From NCBI RefSeq assembly GCF_023028225.1, contig NZ_CP095483.1:1-64000 (forward strand): DNA of 64,000 nucleotides, given 5' to 3'. Positions 23,637-32,752 of this stretch are shown here, one piece after another. Positions within the stretch are counted from its first letter, which is position 1. Each line of letters begins with the position of its first letter. This DNA is from Halorientalis litorea (GTDB lineage: Archaea > Halobacteriota > Halobacteria > Halobacteriales > Haloarculaceae). The notes beneath the pieces were generated by a model. It saw nothing but the letters and a program-made list of their open reading frames with translations, was not told the DNA's origin and did no database searches. The translations under genes were made by a program, and so were the position numbers.

Positions 23637-25124
23637 ATGACAGGAGACAAACAGGTGACGACCGTGGGACAGGCTCCGACGCCGACCAGTGAGGAATCGC
23701 GCGTGCCGGCGGTGTCGACCCGACTCGTGTGGCTTCTGTGGGTCGGGAGCATCGGCGCGCTCGCGGCGAAACTCTGGGTCGGCGGGACGTGGGACCTCGC
23801 GGGACTCGCGGTCGTCGACGGGTTGACGCTGGTGATGTGGGTGGCAGTTACCTTCTTCAGCGGCATCGTTCACAGTTACTCGCGGCGGTATCTGGACGGT
23901 ACCAGAACCATCGACCAGTTTTTCGCTCGCGTGTTCGGGTTCACACTGGTCGTGATGGTACTGGTCGCGGCCGATAACTTCGTGCTGTTCGGGGCCGCGT
24001 GGCTCCTGATGGGTCTCGTGATGGCTGACCTCATCGGCCACGTCCGCGGGTGGCCCCAAGCACAGGCTGCGGCCGCGCTCGCGCGGCGGTACTTCCTCCT
24101 GAGTAGCGCGTTCCTCGCGGTGGCACTCGGGACGCTCTGGTGGTCCACTGGCACGACGGCGGTCTCGGGTCTCGCGTCGACAGTGGAGACAGCCCCCCCG
24201 AACGCTGTGTTGGTCGCCGCTGGCGCGCTCCTGCTCGCGGCGATGGTCCAATCGGCTCTCGTCCCGTTCCACACGTGGTTGCTCTCGTCGATGACGGCAC
24301 CGACGCCGGCCTCGGCGTTGATGCATGCTGGCTTCGTCAACGCCGGTGGTATCCTCTTGGCGCGGTTCGCACCCGTTGTCACCGTCGATGCCGGTTTCAT
24401 GCTCGTCGTGGTGCTCGCCGGTGCGACGAGCGCGCTGTCGGGGAAGATTCTGAAGACCATCCAACCCGATATCAAGGCCAAACTCGGCTGCTCGACGGTC
24501 GGGCAGATGGGCTTCATGATTATGCAGGCTGGCTTGGGTTTTTTCGGTGCCGCCGTCACCCACCTCATCCTCCACGGGTTCTACAAGGCCTACCAGTTCC
24601 TGGCGGCCGGGAGTCAGGTCGCACACGAGAGCCCGACGAAGGCCAAGTCAACTGCCTCGACAGGCCCCATCGGCATCGCCGTCGTCGTCGGGACCGCGCT
24701 CGCGGGTGGACTCCTGTTCGCGACACTCACCGGCAAAGGAACAAAGCTAGACAGCGGTCTCCTGTTGACGTTCCTCGTCGTCCTGACGGTGCTCCACGCC
24801 GCCCGCGCTGTCGTCTCCGAGGACTCGCTTCCGGCCACGGTTCGCTACGGTGCCGTCCCGCTTGTCGCGCTCCCGGCGATTGCCGTCTACGGTGTGGTCT
24901 ACCGTGCCATCGAGGGACTGCTGGCCGGAACGCCGATGGCCGGGCAGTCGGCCGAACTGACGGTGGCCCACGCCCTCGTCGCCGTCGCGTTCCTCGCAGT
25001 GTACCTCGCTATCGAGAGTGGGGTCCACGAGAAAAGCCACCGGCTGTACGTGCTCCTGATGAACGCCGCCCAACCCCCGTCACAGACGCAACTGACCGCC
25101 ACGGAGGACTACAATGAGTACTGA
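23637..25124 (+). CDS. dabB: DabB, proton-conducting membrane subunit of the inorganic-carbon transporter
   Basis: 495 aa from ATG 23637. It is a NuoL/MrpA-like antiporter subunit with about twelve membrane spans. The family core is VPFHTWLLSSMTAPTPASALMHAGFVNAGGILLARF, with HGFYKAYQFLAAGSQVAHE later. It lacks the long NuoL C-terminal arm and is followed by DabA, the arrangement of the DAB system, in which a proton-motive-force-driven DabB is coupled to DabA to trap CO2 as bicarbonate. An 11-bp overlap with dabA implies translational coupling. Presence in an apparently heterotrophic haloarchaeon suggests anaplerotic carbon supply. Confidence 0.88.
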   Translation: MTGDKQVTTVGQAPTPTSEESRVPAVSTRLVWLLWVGSIGALAAKLWVGGTWDLAGLAVVDGLTLVMWVAVTFFSGIVHSYSRRYLDGTRTIDQFFARVFGFTLVVMVLVAADNFVLFGAAWLLMGLVMADLIGHVRGWPQAQAAAALARRYFLLSSAFLAVALGTLWWSTGTTAVSGLASTVETAPPNAVLVAAGALLLAAMVQSALVPFHTWLLSSMTAPTPASALMHAGFVNAGGILLARFAPVVTVDAGFMLVVVLAGATSALSGKILKTIQPDIKAKLGCSTVGQMGFMIMQAGLGFFGAAVTHLILHGFYKAYQFLAAGSQVAHESPTKAKSTASTGPIGIAVVVGTALAGGLLFATLTGKGTKLDSGLLLTFLVVLTVLHAARAVVSEDSLPATVRYGAVPLVALPAIAVYGVVYRAIEGLLAGTPMAGQSAELTVAHALVAVAFLAVYLAIESGVHEKSHRLYVLLMNAAQPPSQTQLTATEDYNEY

Positions 25125-27543
25125 ACCCGCTATCGAGGAGAGTATCGAAGCAGCAGCAGACACCGTCGGCTCCGCGTGGCCGCTCCACTCGTTCGTCACG
25201 GCCAATCCGCTCGCCGGCTTCGAGGACCAGCCGTTCCACGAGGCTGTCACGGAAGCCGAACAGGTTCTCGGCGGCGACGGCTACCCGAGTTCGGACGTGT
25301 TCCGCCGCGCGTGGGAGTCCGGTCGCATCGACCCCGAGGCCCTGCGGGCCGAACTGACTGCCAACGGATACGACAGCGACCCCGAGGCGACACTCGACCG
25401 GATGGCCACCACGGACACGTCCGACACGGTGGAGACGGCACCGACAGCCACGGACCGAGTCGACGCGGTGTTGACGAAGTGGCTGGCTGCGTTCCTCGAC
25501 CAGGGGCAAGCGGAGTGGCCGATGCCGAACCGCGAGCAGGGTTTCTACGACGCATTCCGTACCGTAGCCCCCCACGACGGCGACATTCCCGACAACGAGG
25601 CGATTGCCGAACTCCCCGACCAACCCGCAGACGCCATCCGGAACTGTCTCGCCGATTATCCCGTGGGGCAGTGGCAGGACATCTTCGAGTCACAACTGGC
25701 GGCACTCCCGGGCTGGACCGGGTTCCTCAAGCAACGCGTCGTCGACGACGACGCGTGGCAGTCGGCCTACCCGACTACCGTCGAGGGGTATCTGGCTGTT
25801 CGCCTGACGCTCGTCGACCTGTTCGACGCCCCAATCGCGCCTGCCGAAGCCCACGAGGACGCCGACACTCCGACGGCGGACGGGCCCCTCCCGCTGCCAG
25901 AAGTCTGGCTGACCGCGTGGGAGGCGACCTATCGCTCGGAACTCGTGGACGCGCTCACCGACGCCAGCCCGTCGACCGGGGACGCATCCGACGACGGACG
26001 CCCGGACGCCCAACTGGTGTTCTGTATCGACACCCGGTCCGAAATCATCCGTCGGCACATCGAGGCCGCCGGCGACTACGAGACTCACGGGTACGCCGGG
26101 TTCTTCGGTATCCCGATGCGCCACACCGAACACGATGCGGACGTGACCGTGGACGCCTGTCCACCCATACTCGACGCGGAGCACCGCATCGCGGACCGCC
26201 CCACGAACGACACCGACGGCCAACACGAGGCGTACGAACGCTGGCACGCAACCGTCGAGACCGGCAAGAAGGCAGTCAAGACCCTCAAATCCAACGCCGC
26301 CACCGTGTTCAGTTTCGTCGAGAGTGCCGGTGTGGGGTACGGGGCCGCCTTGGCCGCGCGGACGCTTCTCCCGGGACGCGTGTACGACTTCCTCGAGTAC
26401 GCCGACCGGACGGTCCCGGACGACCACGAAGTCCGTGCGCCGACGGTTGATTACAACCCGGACTCGGTCAACGAACTCCGCGAGGGGCTGACCCTCGAAG
26501 AGAAAGTCGAGTACGCCGCGACGGCCTTCGACCTCATGGGCTGGGAACAGTTCGCCCGCGTCGTCGTCTTCGCCGGGCACGCCAGTCAGACCGCGAACAA
26601 CCCGTTCGATTCGAGTCTCGACTGCGGTGCCTGTGCCGGGAACCCCGGCGGTCCGAACGCGCGCGTCCTCGCCGCCATCTGTAACGACGATGCGGTCAGG
26701 GCGGAACTTCGGGACCGCGACATCGACATCCCGGACGACACCGTCTTCGTCGCCGGCGAGCACAACACGACGACCGACGAGGTGGAACTGTACGCGTCCG
26801 ACGTGCCCGAGACACACCACGCGGACATCGACCAACTCCGTACGGACCTCGCGACGGCACGCGCCGGTGCGGCCGCCGAGCGTGCCGAAGACATGGGTGC
26901 AGACGCCGATTCGGGCGTCCGTGAGACCGAACGCCGCGCCGTCGACTGGGCCGAGACCCGCCCGGAGTGGGGGCTGGCCGGGAACGCGGGCTTCGTCGTC
27001 GGCCCCCGGACGCTCACCGAGGGTATCGACTTGGACGGCCGTTCGTTCCTCCACTCCTACGACTGGACGACGGACGCCGACGGCGAGGCACTCGAAGCCA
27101 TCATGACTGGCCCGATGGTCGTCACCCAGTGGATAAACACACAGTACTACTTCGCGACGGTCGACAACGCGGTGTACGGGAGTGGCTCGAAGGTGACCCA
27201 CAATCCCGTCGGCAACATCGGCGTCTATCAGGGCAACGGCGGCGACCTGATGACCGGTCTCCCGCTACAGTCGCTGATGAGTGCCGACGAGACGCCGTAC
27301 CATCAACCGCTCCGCCTCTCGACGGTCATCCACGCACCCGTCGAGCGCGTCACCGATGTCCTCTCGGAACACGACGAGGTGGCCACGCTGCTGGACAACG
27401 ACTGGCTCTCGCTGACTGTCGTCGACCCACAACAGGACCACCGGGCGTTCCACTACACCGACGACCTCAGTTGGACGCCGATAGACGAACCACCGACAGC
27501 GCGGCCGGAACAGACGAATAGTCCCACCGTCGCGGACGACTGA
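25114..27543 (+). CDS. dabA: DabA, zinc-binding inorganic-carbon transporter subunit (DUF2309)
   Basis: 809 aa, the usual family length. It carries the beta-carbonic-anhydrase-like zinc site of DabA: Cys307 and Asp309 in VFCIDTRSEII, His489 in FAGHASQTANNPF, and Cys504/Cys507 in SSLDCGACAGNPGGPNARV. YAGFFGIPM and YQGNGGDLMTGLPLQSL are other family blocks. The protein is very acidic, as expected in a high-salt cytoplasm. GGAGG lies 6 bp before the ATG inside the end of dabB. Together they should form a membrane complex converting CO2 to bicarbonate vectorially. Catalytic residues look intact. Confidence 0.93.
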   Translation: MSTEPAIEESIEAAADTVGSAWPLHSFVTANPLAGFEDQPFHEAVTEAEQVLGGDGYPSSDVFRRAWESGRIDPEALRAELTANGYDSDPEATLDRMATTDTSDTVETAPTATDRVDAVLTKWLAAFLDQGQAEWPMPNREQGFYDAFRTVAPHDGDIPDNEAIAELPDQPADAIRNCLADYPVGQWQDIFESQLAALPGWTGFLKQRVVDDDAWQSAYPTTVEGYLAVRLTLVDLFDAPIAPAEAHEDADTPTADGPLPLPEVWLTAWEATYRSELVDALTDASPSTGDASDDGRPDAQLVFCIDTRSEIIRRHIEAAGDYETHGYAGFFGIPMRHTEHDADVTVDACPPILDAEHRIADRPTNDTDGQHEAYERWHATVETGKKAVKTLKSNAATVFSFVESAGVGYGAALAARTLLPGRVYDFLEYADRTVPDDHEVRAPTVDYNPDSVNELREGLTLEEKVEYAATAFDLMGWEQFARVVVFAGHASQTANNPFDSSLDCGACAGNPGGPNARVLAAICNDDAVRAELRDRDIDIPDDTVFVAGEHNTTTDEVELYASDVPETHHADIDQLRTDLATARAGAAAERAEDMGADADSGVRETERRAVDWAETRPEWGLAGNAGFVVGPRTLTEGIDLDGRSFLHSYDWTTDADGEALEAIMTGPMVVTQWINTQYYFATVDNAVYGSGSKVTHNPVGNIGVYQGNGGDLMTGLPLQSLMSADETPYHQPLRLSTVIHAPVERVTDVLSEHDEVATLLDNDWLSLTVVDPQQDHRAFHYTDDLSWTPIDEPPTARPEQTNSPTVADD

Positions 27544-27837
27544 CCCGTCGCAACTGCCTCGCTGCGTCTCACCTCTACCCCGGACGGGGGTGTGAGCGTC
27601 ACCGTGCGGCCGTCCCTCTGGTGGAAGTGGTTCCGCGAACTCGTCACCGAACGTGTCGCGCTGACTGCGCACCGAGGGCTCGCTATTTCCAACGATGTGC
27701 GCGAGTGTTCTCATTCGAGAGGAACAGACCGCTGCGTACAGAGCGTGGGTTCAGCAGAGAACCGTGCCGGCATCGGTGTTTCCGAGCGTGAAACCGTGCC
27801 CCGACTCCGTTAATACCGGGGCCGAATATCCGAACCG

Positions 27838-28227
27838 ATGGTAGCAGTAATTGACTCTTCGGTCCCGTTACAGAACATTGGTAGCACTGGCGTCGAACTG
27901 TTCGCCGTGGTGGCCCTCGCTATCGTGGTTTTCGCCGGGTTCTGGAAAACGTTCGAGAAGGCCGGTGAACCGGGATGGGCTGGAATCGTACCGATTTACA
28001 ACCTGTACGTCTTGGTGAAAATAAGCGGAAACGCGTGGTGGTGGTTCCTTCTGTTTTTCGTCCCATTCGTCAACTTCTTCGCCACGGTAAAGATCAGCAT
28101 CGATGTCGCTGGCAAGTTCAACAGGGGCATCCTGTTCGGCCTCGGTCTCACGTTCCTCTCGTTCATTTTCTTTCCAATCCTTGGATTCGGAAACTACCAG
28201 TACCAAGACAGAACACAGCTCAGCTGA
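27838..28227 (+). CDS. DUF5684-type small membrane protein
   Basis: 129 aa with three to four membrane spans. The diagnostic run is EKAGEPGWAGIVPIYNLYVLVKISG, then WWWFLLFFVPFVNFF, then FLSFIFFPILGFGNY, matching DUF5684 proteins that sit beside signal peptidases or secreted proteins in many bacteria and archaea. No partner of that type is here. ATG 27838 follows TTAATACCGGGGCCGAATATCC, compatible with a leaderless transcript. Function unknown. Confidence 0.8.
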   Translation: MVAVIDSSVPLQNIGSTGVELFAVVALAIVVFAGFWKTFEKAGEPGWAGIVPIYNLYVLVKISGNAWWWFLLFFVPFVNFFATVKISIDVAGKFNRGILFGLGLTFLSFIFFPILGFGNYQYQDRTQLS

Positions 28228-28605
28228 GGGAACAGCATCCGTTCGGAGGACACCCAGAGACCATCACGGTGCCTTTCTCTGACACCGACACTTCGAACGA
28301 CCGCCACCGGGTGACGCTGTCGCGTCGCCCTTCCCCGCTCCGCTTCCACAGCGGCAGTTCTTCGTGCACGGTCGTTTTTCCTGACTCGCGGCTTCGATAT
28401 CGCAGCCGAACGAGCAGGGACGACACCTTCACGAGGACTTCGACTCACTGTTTCTGAACCAGAATGAGGAAACAATACTAAAAACACACCGGGACTAAGC
28501 GAAATCTGTGCGCTGTGTCCGAACCCGGCCCTCTCGCATGGGTCCGCGGCGGCTGACGGGACCAGCGGTCTTACGAGAAGTCAACAGGAGGACCGAAGGA
28601 GACCG
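28228..28605. other. Gene-free stretch before the sensory block
   Basis: 378 bp. No convincing frame. AAGGAG at 28597-28601/2 precedes the 28606 start. Nothing else recognised. Confidence 0.5.
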
Positions 28606-29643
28606 ATGACAGACGAGTACAGTGCTGCAATCCCGCTGGACGAGTTCCCTGACCCAGTTCTCGTCTACACTGTAGACGATGATGGTGACGCCCGCATAAC
28701 GGCGACGAACACGGCCTTCGAGCGGCTGTTCGACGACGCCCCGTCAGAAACATTCGTTTCGCCGATGTTAGAACGATTCACCGGTAGTCAAACGACCTCC
28801 AACCGGGAGCTAATGACCTCCCTCGTTCAGGGGTGTCAGGGCGAGTTTCCCCTCGATGGGAACGGTGAGCAAGGACCGTTCATGGCACGAGTAATCCCGT
28901 CGCACGGGGAGACCGGGTACCTCGTGCTTTCAGACCCATGCCCGCATCCCGATACCGAGGAGATGCCCGCTGTCGATCAAGTAAACAGTGTCATCAGCCA
29001 CGACCTCCGCAATCCGCTGGATGTCGCCAAGGCACATCTACAGGCCGCACGGGAGACGGACGACCCGGAGCATTTCGACTCTGTTGCCGACGCACACGAC
29101 CGGATGGAACGGATTATCAGCGATGTACTCACTTTGACGCGGGAGGACGATGTCGTGGACCCGTCGGAACAGGTCTCTATCGAAACCGCCGCGACGGACG
29201 CGTGGCAATCGGTCGATACCGAACAGGCTGTCCTCGACCTCTCGGACTCACTTCCCACTACCACCGCAGACCCGGACCGCGTCCGCAGACTGTTCGAGAA
29301 CCTCTTTCGGAACAGCGTAGAACACACCGCAAACGCGTCCGTGGACAGCACGGACCAAGACTCTGTGGCCGAATCTGCCCATGACGACGGTGAGAGTGAA
29401 GCCCGCGAAAACAAGGTAACGATTACGGTTGGCAGCGGAGCGGACGGCTTCTACGTCTCCGACGACGGCCCGGGTATCCCCCCGGAAAAGCAGGAGACGG
29501 TCTTCGAGCCGGGACACTCGACCCGAGACGGCGGGACTGGACTCGGCCTCGCTATCGTCGAACGCATCGCTGCCGCACACGACTGGGACATACGTCTCAC
29601 TTCAGCCGACAGCGGTGGTTCGCGGTTCGAAATTCGATTCTAA
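28606..29643 (+). CDS. Sensor histidine kinase (PAS-like, HisKA, HATPase)
   Basis: 345 aa, soluble. Residues 1-115 form a degenerate PAS-like sensor. HisKA has the phospho-acceptor His132 in VISHDLRNPLDVAKAHL. The HATPase domain shows N box LFENLFRNSVEH, G1 VSDDGPGIPPEKQETVFEPGHSTRDGGTGLGLAI and an acidic haloarchaeal insertion near 245-265. There is no membrane span, so the signal is cytoplasmic or comes by protein contact. The Bat-like regulator gene follows at 67 bp on the same strand, and the HalX receiver gene is 1.7 kb on, opposite strand; either could be a partner. Confidence 0.9.
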   Translation: MTDEYSAAIPLDEFPDPVLVYTVDDDGDARITATNTAFERLFDDAPSETFVSPMLERFTGSQTTSNRELMTSLVQGCQGEFPLDGNGEQGPFMARVIPSHGETGYLVLSDPCPHPDTEEMPAVDQVNSVISHDLRNPLDVAKAHLQAARETDDPEHFDSVADAHDRMERIISDVLTLTREDDVVDPSEQVSIETAATDAWQSVDTEQAVLDLSDSLPTTTADPDRVRRLFENLFRNSVEHTANASVDSTDQDSVAESAHDDGESEARENKVTITVGSGADGFYVSDDGPGIPPEKQETVFEPGHSTRDGGTGLGLAIVERIAAAHDWDIRLTSADSGGSRFEIRF

Positions 29644-29709
29644 TACCGATGACCCGTCGAAACAGTTCAACGATCAAACAGGGAGCGACCGAAGGAGGTG
29701 CCTTCTGCG

Positions 29710-31248
29710 ATGGATGAACGGTGTCAGCGAGCACCGTTCGGCGTTCTCGACGTCACGGCGAAGGGGACAGTGTCGGCCATCAACGAGACTGGCCGGACAC
29801 TAATCGACGCTACGGACCCAACCGGTGCCCAGCTTGCCGAGGTATTCCCTCGGTCTGTCGACGATACCATCCTGACTGCGTTCGGGGGTGACTCAATCAC
29901 CGAAACAGAGTTCGAGGAGTATTATCCTGACATCGATAGGTGGTTTGCTGTTTCGGTCGTCCCACTCGAGAACGGGGGGACAGTCTACCTCCAAGACATA
30001 ACGGAGCATTACCGCGAGAAACAGTTGCTGCAGGAGATACAGCAGGAACGCAGACGAACCACGCTCATCGACGACGTGCTTTCGGACATTCTCGCGGCAC
30101 TCGTCGATGCAACGTCCCGTGAAGAAATCGCCGAGACGGTCTGTCGAGGACTCGGTGAGACGGACCTCTACGAATTCGCTTGGGTCGGAGAACGCGACAT
30201 GGGAGGTGACGACGTAGCGGTTCGTGCCGTCGCCGGTGAAACCGGCGAAACGTTCCGCGCTGTTCGTGACGCAATCGACGACGGGAGTGTAACGACGCCA
30301 GAAGAGCGTGCAGTCGAGAGCGGCCGGCTGGAGGCCGTCCAACCACTCACTGCCAGTTCCGCGATTCCTGAATCGGTCCGTACAGCCGGCTTTGCCGACG
30401 GCATTCAGTCGACACTGGCGATTCCACTCGTGTACGAACCGCACGTCCACGGTGTGGTCGGGGTCTACGCGGGAGGCACCGAGACGTTCTCCGAACGAGA
30501 ACGCGCAAGTTTCGACACGTTGGGTGAGGTAGCCGGGTTCGCGATTACTGCGGTTCGGAACCGGAACCTACTGTTCTCTGACCGTGTCGTCGAGGTCACC
30601 TTCGAACTCGGCGAGGGGTCAGTTCTAGCCCGACTGAGCCAGTCCCTCGACGCGACGCTAACCGTAGAAGGGATGGTTCCACAAGCCGACGATCCGTTGC
30701 TCTGTTTCGTCTCGGTCGAGGGAGAAGGGGCGGAACGCGTCGGACAAGAGACCGCGGGCATAGAGACAATCGAGCGGACGCGAACCATCAGCGCGTCAGA
30801 GTCGGGCGGCACTGTCGAACTGTCCGTCCGCGGTCCGACTGCCTTACTGGCCATCTCTTCGTTCGGTGGGACTATCCGACGTGCCAGCTTCGACAGCGGA
30901 ACGGGTCGCCTCGTCGCGGACCTCCCTCCGGACGCCGATATCCGCCACGTCGTCGAGACTGTCAGCAGTGAATACGACGGGGAGTTCGTTGCGAAGGAGT
31001 CGCGGCAACGGTCGGTGACGACTGCCAGTGAGTTCCGCGACGAACTGGATGACCGACTGACGGAGCGACAGCGGACAGTCCTCCGAACCGCGTATCTCGC
31101 CGACTACTTCGAATCTCCTCGGGGAAGCACGGCCGAAGAAGTCGGAGCCGCGCTCGATATAACAGGGTCGACGTTACTGCACCACCTCCGTGCTGGCCAG
31201 CGAAAACTCCTAGATGCGTATCTCGACCGGACCCCCGAGGGCCGGTGA
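29710..31248 (+). CDS. Bat-type regulator: PAS, GAF, bacterio-opsin-activator domain, HTH_10
   Basis: 512 aa from ATG 29710, with GGAGGTG 9 bp upstream; a GTG at 29698 is in frame but sits on that site. N-terminal PAS (about 1-100), a GAF domain (about 120-285, IPLVYEPHVHGVVGVYAGGTETFSERE), a bacterio-opsin activator domain (about 295-425), and a C-terminal HTH_10 (LTERQRTVLRTAYLADYFESPRGSTAEEVGAALDITGSTLLHHLRAGQRKLL). This is the standard layout of haloarchaeal Bat homologues that sense redox, light or small ligands. Ligand and targets unknown. Same-strand neighbour of the 28606 kinase. Confidence 0.9.
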   Translation: MDERCQRAPFGVLDVTAKGTVSAINETGRTLIDATDPTGAQLAEVFPRSVDDTILTAFGGDSITETEFEEYYPDIDRWFAVSVVPLENGGTVYLQDITEHYREKQLLQEIQQERRRTTLIDDVLSDILAALVDATSREEIAETVCRGLGETDLYEFAWVGERDMGGDDVAVRAVAGETGETFRAVRDAIDDGSVTTPEERAVESGRLEAVQPLTASSAIPESVRTAGFADGIQSTLAIPLVYEPHVHGVVGVYAGGTETFSERERASFDTLGEVAGFAITAVRNRNLLFSDRVVEVTFELGEGSVLARLSQSLDATLTVEGMVPQADDPLLCFVSVEGEGAERVGQETAGIETIERTRTISASESGGTVELSVRGPTALLAISSFGGTIRRASFDSGTGRLVADLPPDADIRHVVETVSSEYDGEFVAKESRQRSVTTASEFRDELDDRLTERQRTVLRTAYLADYFESPRGSTAEEVGAALDITGSTLLHHLRAGQRKLLDAYLDRTPEGR

Positions 31249-31369
31249 CGATACCGGCACGCATCCAGAGAGTGACTCACCGGAGCGTTCCGACCGTCTC
31301 CCTGTGAACTGGCCGGGGTCGCCGATGCGTGCTGTCCGCCAGCTCGTCACCCCTGCCCGGTGGTGGTCG

Positions 31370-31948
31370 TCACATCTCCTTGCGGTCGACTGCGTCGAAC
31401 TGGTCGAGAATCTCGTCATCGGCCAGCAGCCGTCTGGCTCGGTTTTCGAGCCGCTCCGCTCGCTCCGCCACGTCTGTATACCTCTCGTGTTCACTGTGCT
31501 CCTCGGAACTCAGTTCCGATTCAAGTACCGCCCGCCTCGCCTCGGCGGTAAAGTACTCCCCGAGCGTTTCGGACGCGAGAATCCGCCGTTGTTGGTCGAT
31601 GACCGCACGGATGTCTTCGCGCTCTACCGGTTTACACAGATAATCGTCGAACGGCATATCGAGGACTTTGACTCCGGGGTCGACTGCGGTCACCATCACC
31701 ACCCGTCCGTAGTACCCACGCTCGACCAGTTCCGAGAGTACCTCATCTCCCGACAGCCCCGGCATGTGCCGGTCCAGAAGCACAACATCAACCGGCGAGT
31801 CATCGATGGCTGACAGTGCCGCACTGCCGGTATAAACCGTCTCGACGTCACAGTACCCTTGCAGTCGCAGGGCGTATGCGTCCGCTACCTCTTGCTCGTC
31901 GTCGACAACGAGCGTGCGGACCGCCGCCGCGCTATCGTTTTCGGCCAT
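31370..31948 (-). CDS. HalX-domain response regulator
   Basis: 192 aa. Receiver domain residues 10-125: TLVVDDEQEVADAYALRL holds the acidic pocket, VVLLDRHMPGLSGDEVL the phosphorylated Asp (about 58), MVTAVDPG the Thr, and LCKPVERED the Lys. A coiled HalX domain follows (RRILASETLGEYFTAEARRAVLESELSSEEHSEHERYTDVAERAERLENRARRLL in two helices). HalX proteins are haloarchaeal receivers without a DNA-binding domain. Flanked by two histidine-kinase genes and a Bat regulator, it probably takes phosphate from one of them. Confidence 0.92.
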   Translation of the reverse strand: MAENDSAAAVRTLVVDDEQEVADAYALRLQGYCDVETVYTGSAALSAIDDSPVDVVLLDRHMPGLSGDEVLSELVERGYYGRVVMVTAVDPGVKVLDMPFDDYLCKPVEREDIRAVIDQQRRILASETLGEYFTAEARRAVLESELSSEEHSEHERYTDVAERAERLENRARRLLADDEILDQFDAVDRKEM

Positions 31949-32101
31949 CTATCTCGGCTGCCTACACGAAAGTCGGCACCGAATCCACATAATTGATGCC
32001 TTTCCCCGAGCGTCGACATCTGCACTCCTAGAGGTGACGAGGCCGCGCAATCTCGATGCCTAGCATCGCAATCCAGTAGGACCGAGGCCCTCCCCAGTAG
32101 T

Positions 32102-32449
32102 ATGTCCACTCACTCACCGGCTCGACTGGAGCGGCGAACTGACCGGACGGAGGATACTACCCTTTCGGGAACCGAATTGTTCGAACTCTTCGGAGACGAG
32201 TACACGCGTCGCGTGTACCGAGCAGTTGCAGCGCGGCCACGAAGCGGTCGTGCTGTCGCCGAGGCGGCAGATGTCTCACGGCCGACGGCGTATCGTCGCC
32301 TCAACGAACTCCGTGACGCGGGTCTCGTCCGTACCGAGATGATGATCTGTGACGGCGGCCATCACAAAGAACGATACGAAGCTGTCGCCGAGTCGGCCGC
32401 TATCTCTCTTGACGGCGGTTTTGAGGCGACAATCGACATCGCTGACTGA
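32102..32449 (+). CDS. Winged-helix regulator
   Basis: 115 aa. HTH: LFELFGDEYTRRVYRAVAARPRSGRAVAEAADVSRPTAYRRLNELRDAGLVRTEMMI, with a His-containing tail (CDGGHHKERYEAVAE) that might form a small-molecule or metal site (one Cys, two His). It is ArsR-like, close to the HTH_20 type frequent in haloarchaea. ATG 32102 directly follows a G-poor leader. Placed between the HalX gene (divergent) and a second histidine kinase. Confidence 0.82.
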   Translation: MSTHSPARLERRTDRTEDTTLSGTELFELFGDEYTRRVYRAVAARPRSGRAVAEAADVSRPTAYRRLNELRDAGLVRTEMMICDGGHHKERYEAVAESAAISLDGGFEATIDIAD

Positions 32450-32559
32450 CCCTGCAGGTGACGTACTGTACTCGCAGGCCGAGGAGGGAGGAGGGGGTGC
32501 GTCGGGGTCTGCCCCGAGGGAGCCCACTGCGAGATAGCACACCTACAGGTGCCACTCGC

Positions 32560-32694
32560 TCAGTAGACGAAACACCGCTCTTCGCTCCATAGCTCCGACT
32601 CGAAGAGCTGTTCCTCCGTGCCGACTTCCCGAGCGTCACCCTGTGCTGTAGAAACCACAGCCTCGTGCTGCTCGGGGCTGATTGCAACCACCAC
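32560..32694 (-). CDS. Possible short gene or gene fragment (44 aa)
   Basis: Minus-strand frame VVVAISPEQHEAVVSTAQGD onward, ending WSEERCFVY. It starts at a GTG pair following a TGA stop three codons further upstream. Composition is acidic and protein-like, but there is no ATG and no ribosome-binding site. It could be the 3' remnant of a decayed gene. No family recognised. Confidence 0.3.
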   Translation of the reverse strand: MVVAISPEQHEAVVSTAQGDAREVGTEEQLFESELWSEERCFVY

Positions 32695-32752
32695 GTCACA
32701 GCGTCGGCTTCAATCGACACAGAATTGAAACTGTAGGCAGAGGCATCGAACG

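Noticed and set aside
25690-27201. A 503-codon minus-strand frame opposite dabA, and similar long frames opposite the sugar and aldehyde oxidoreductase genes.
   Set aside because: Long antisense frames are common in GC-rich haloarchaeal genes; dabA on the other strand has unmistakable catalytic motifs.
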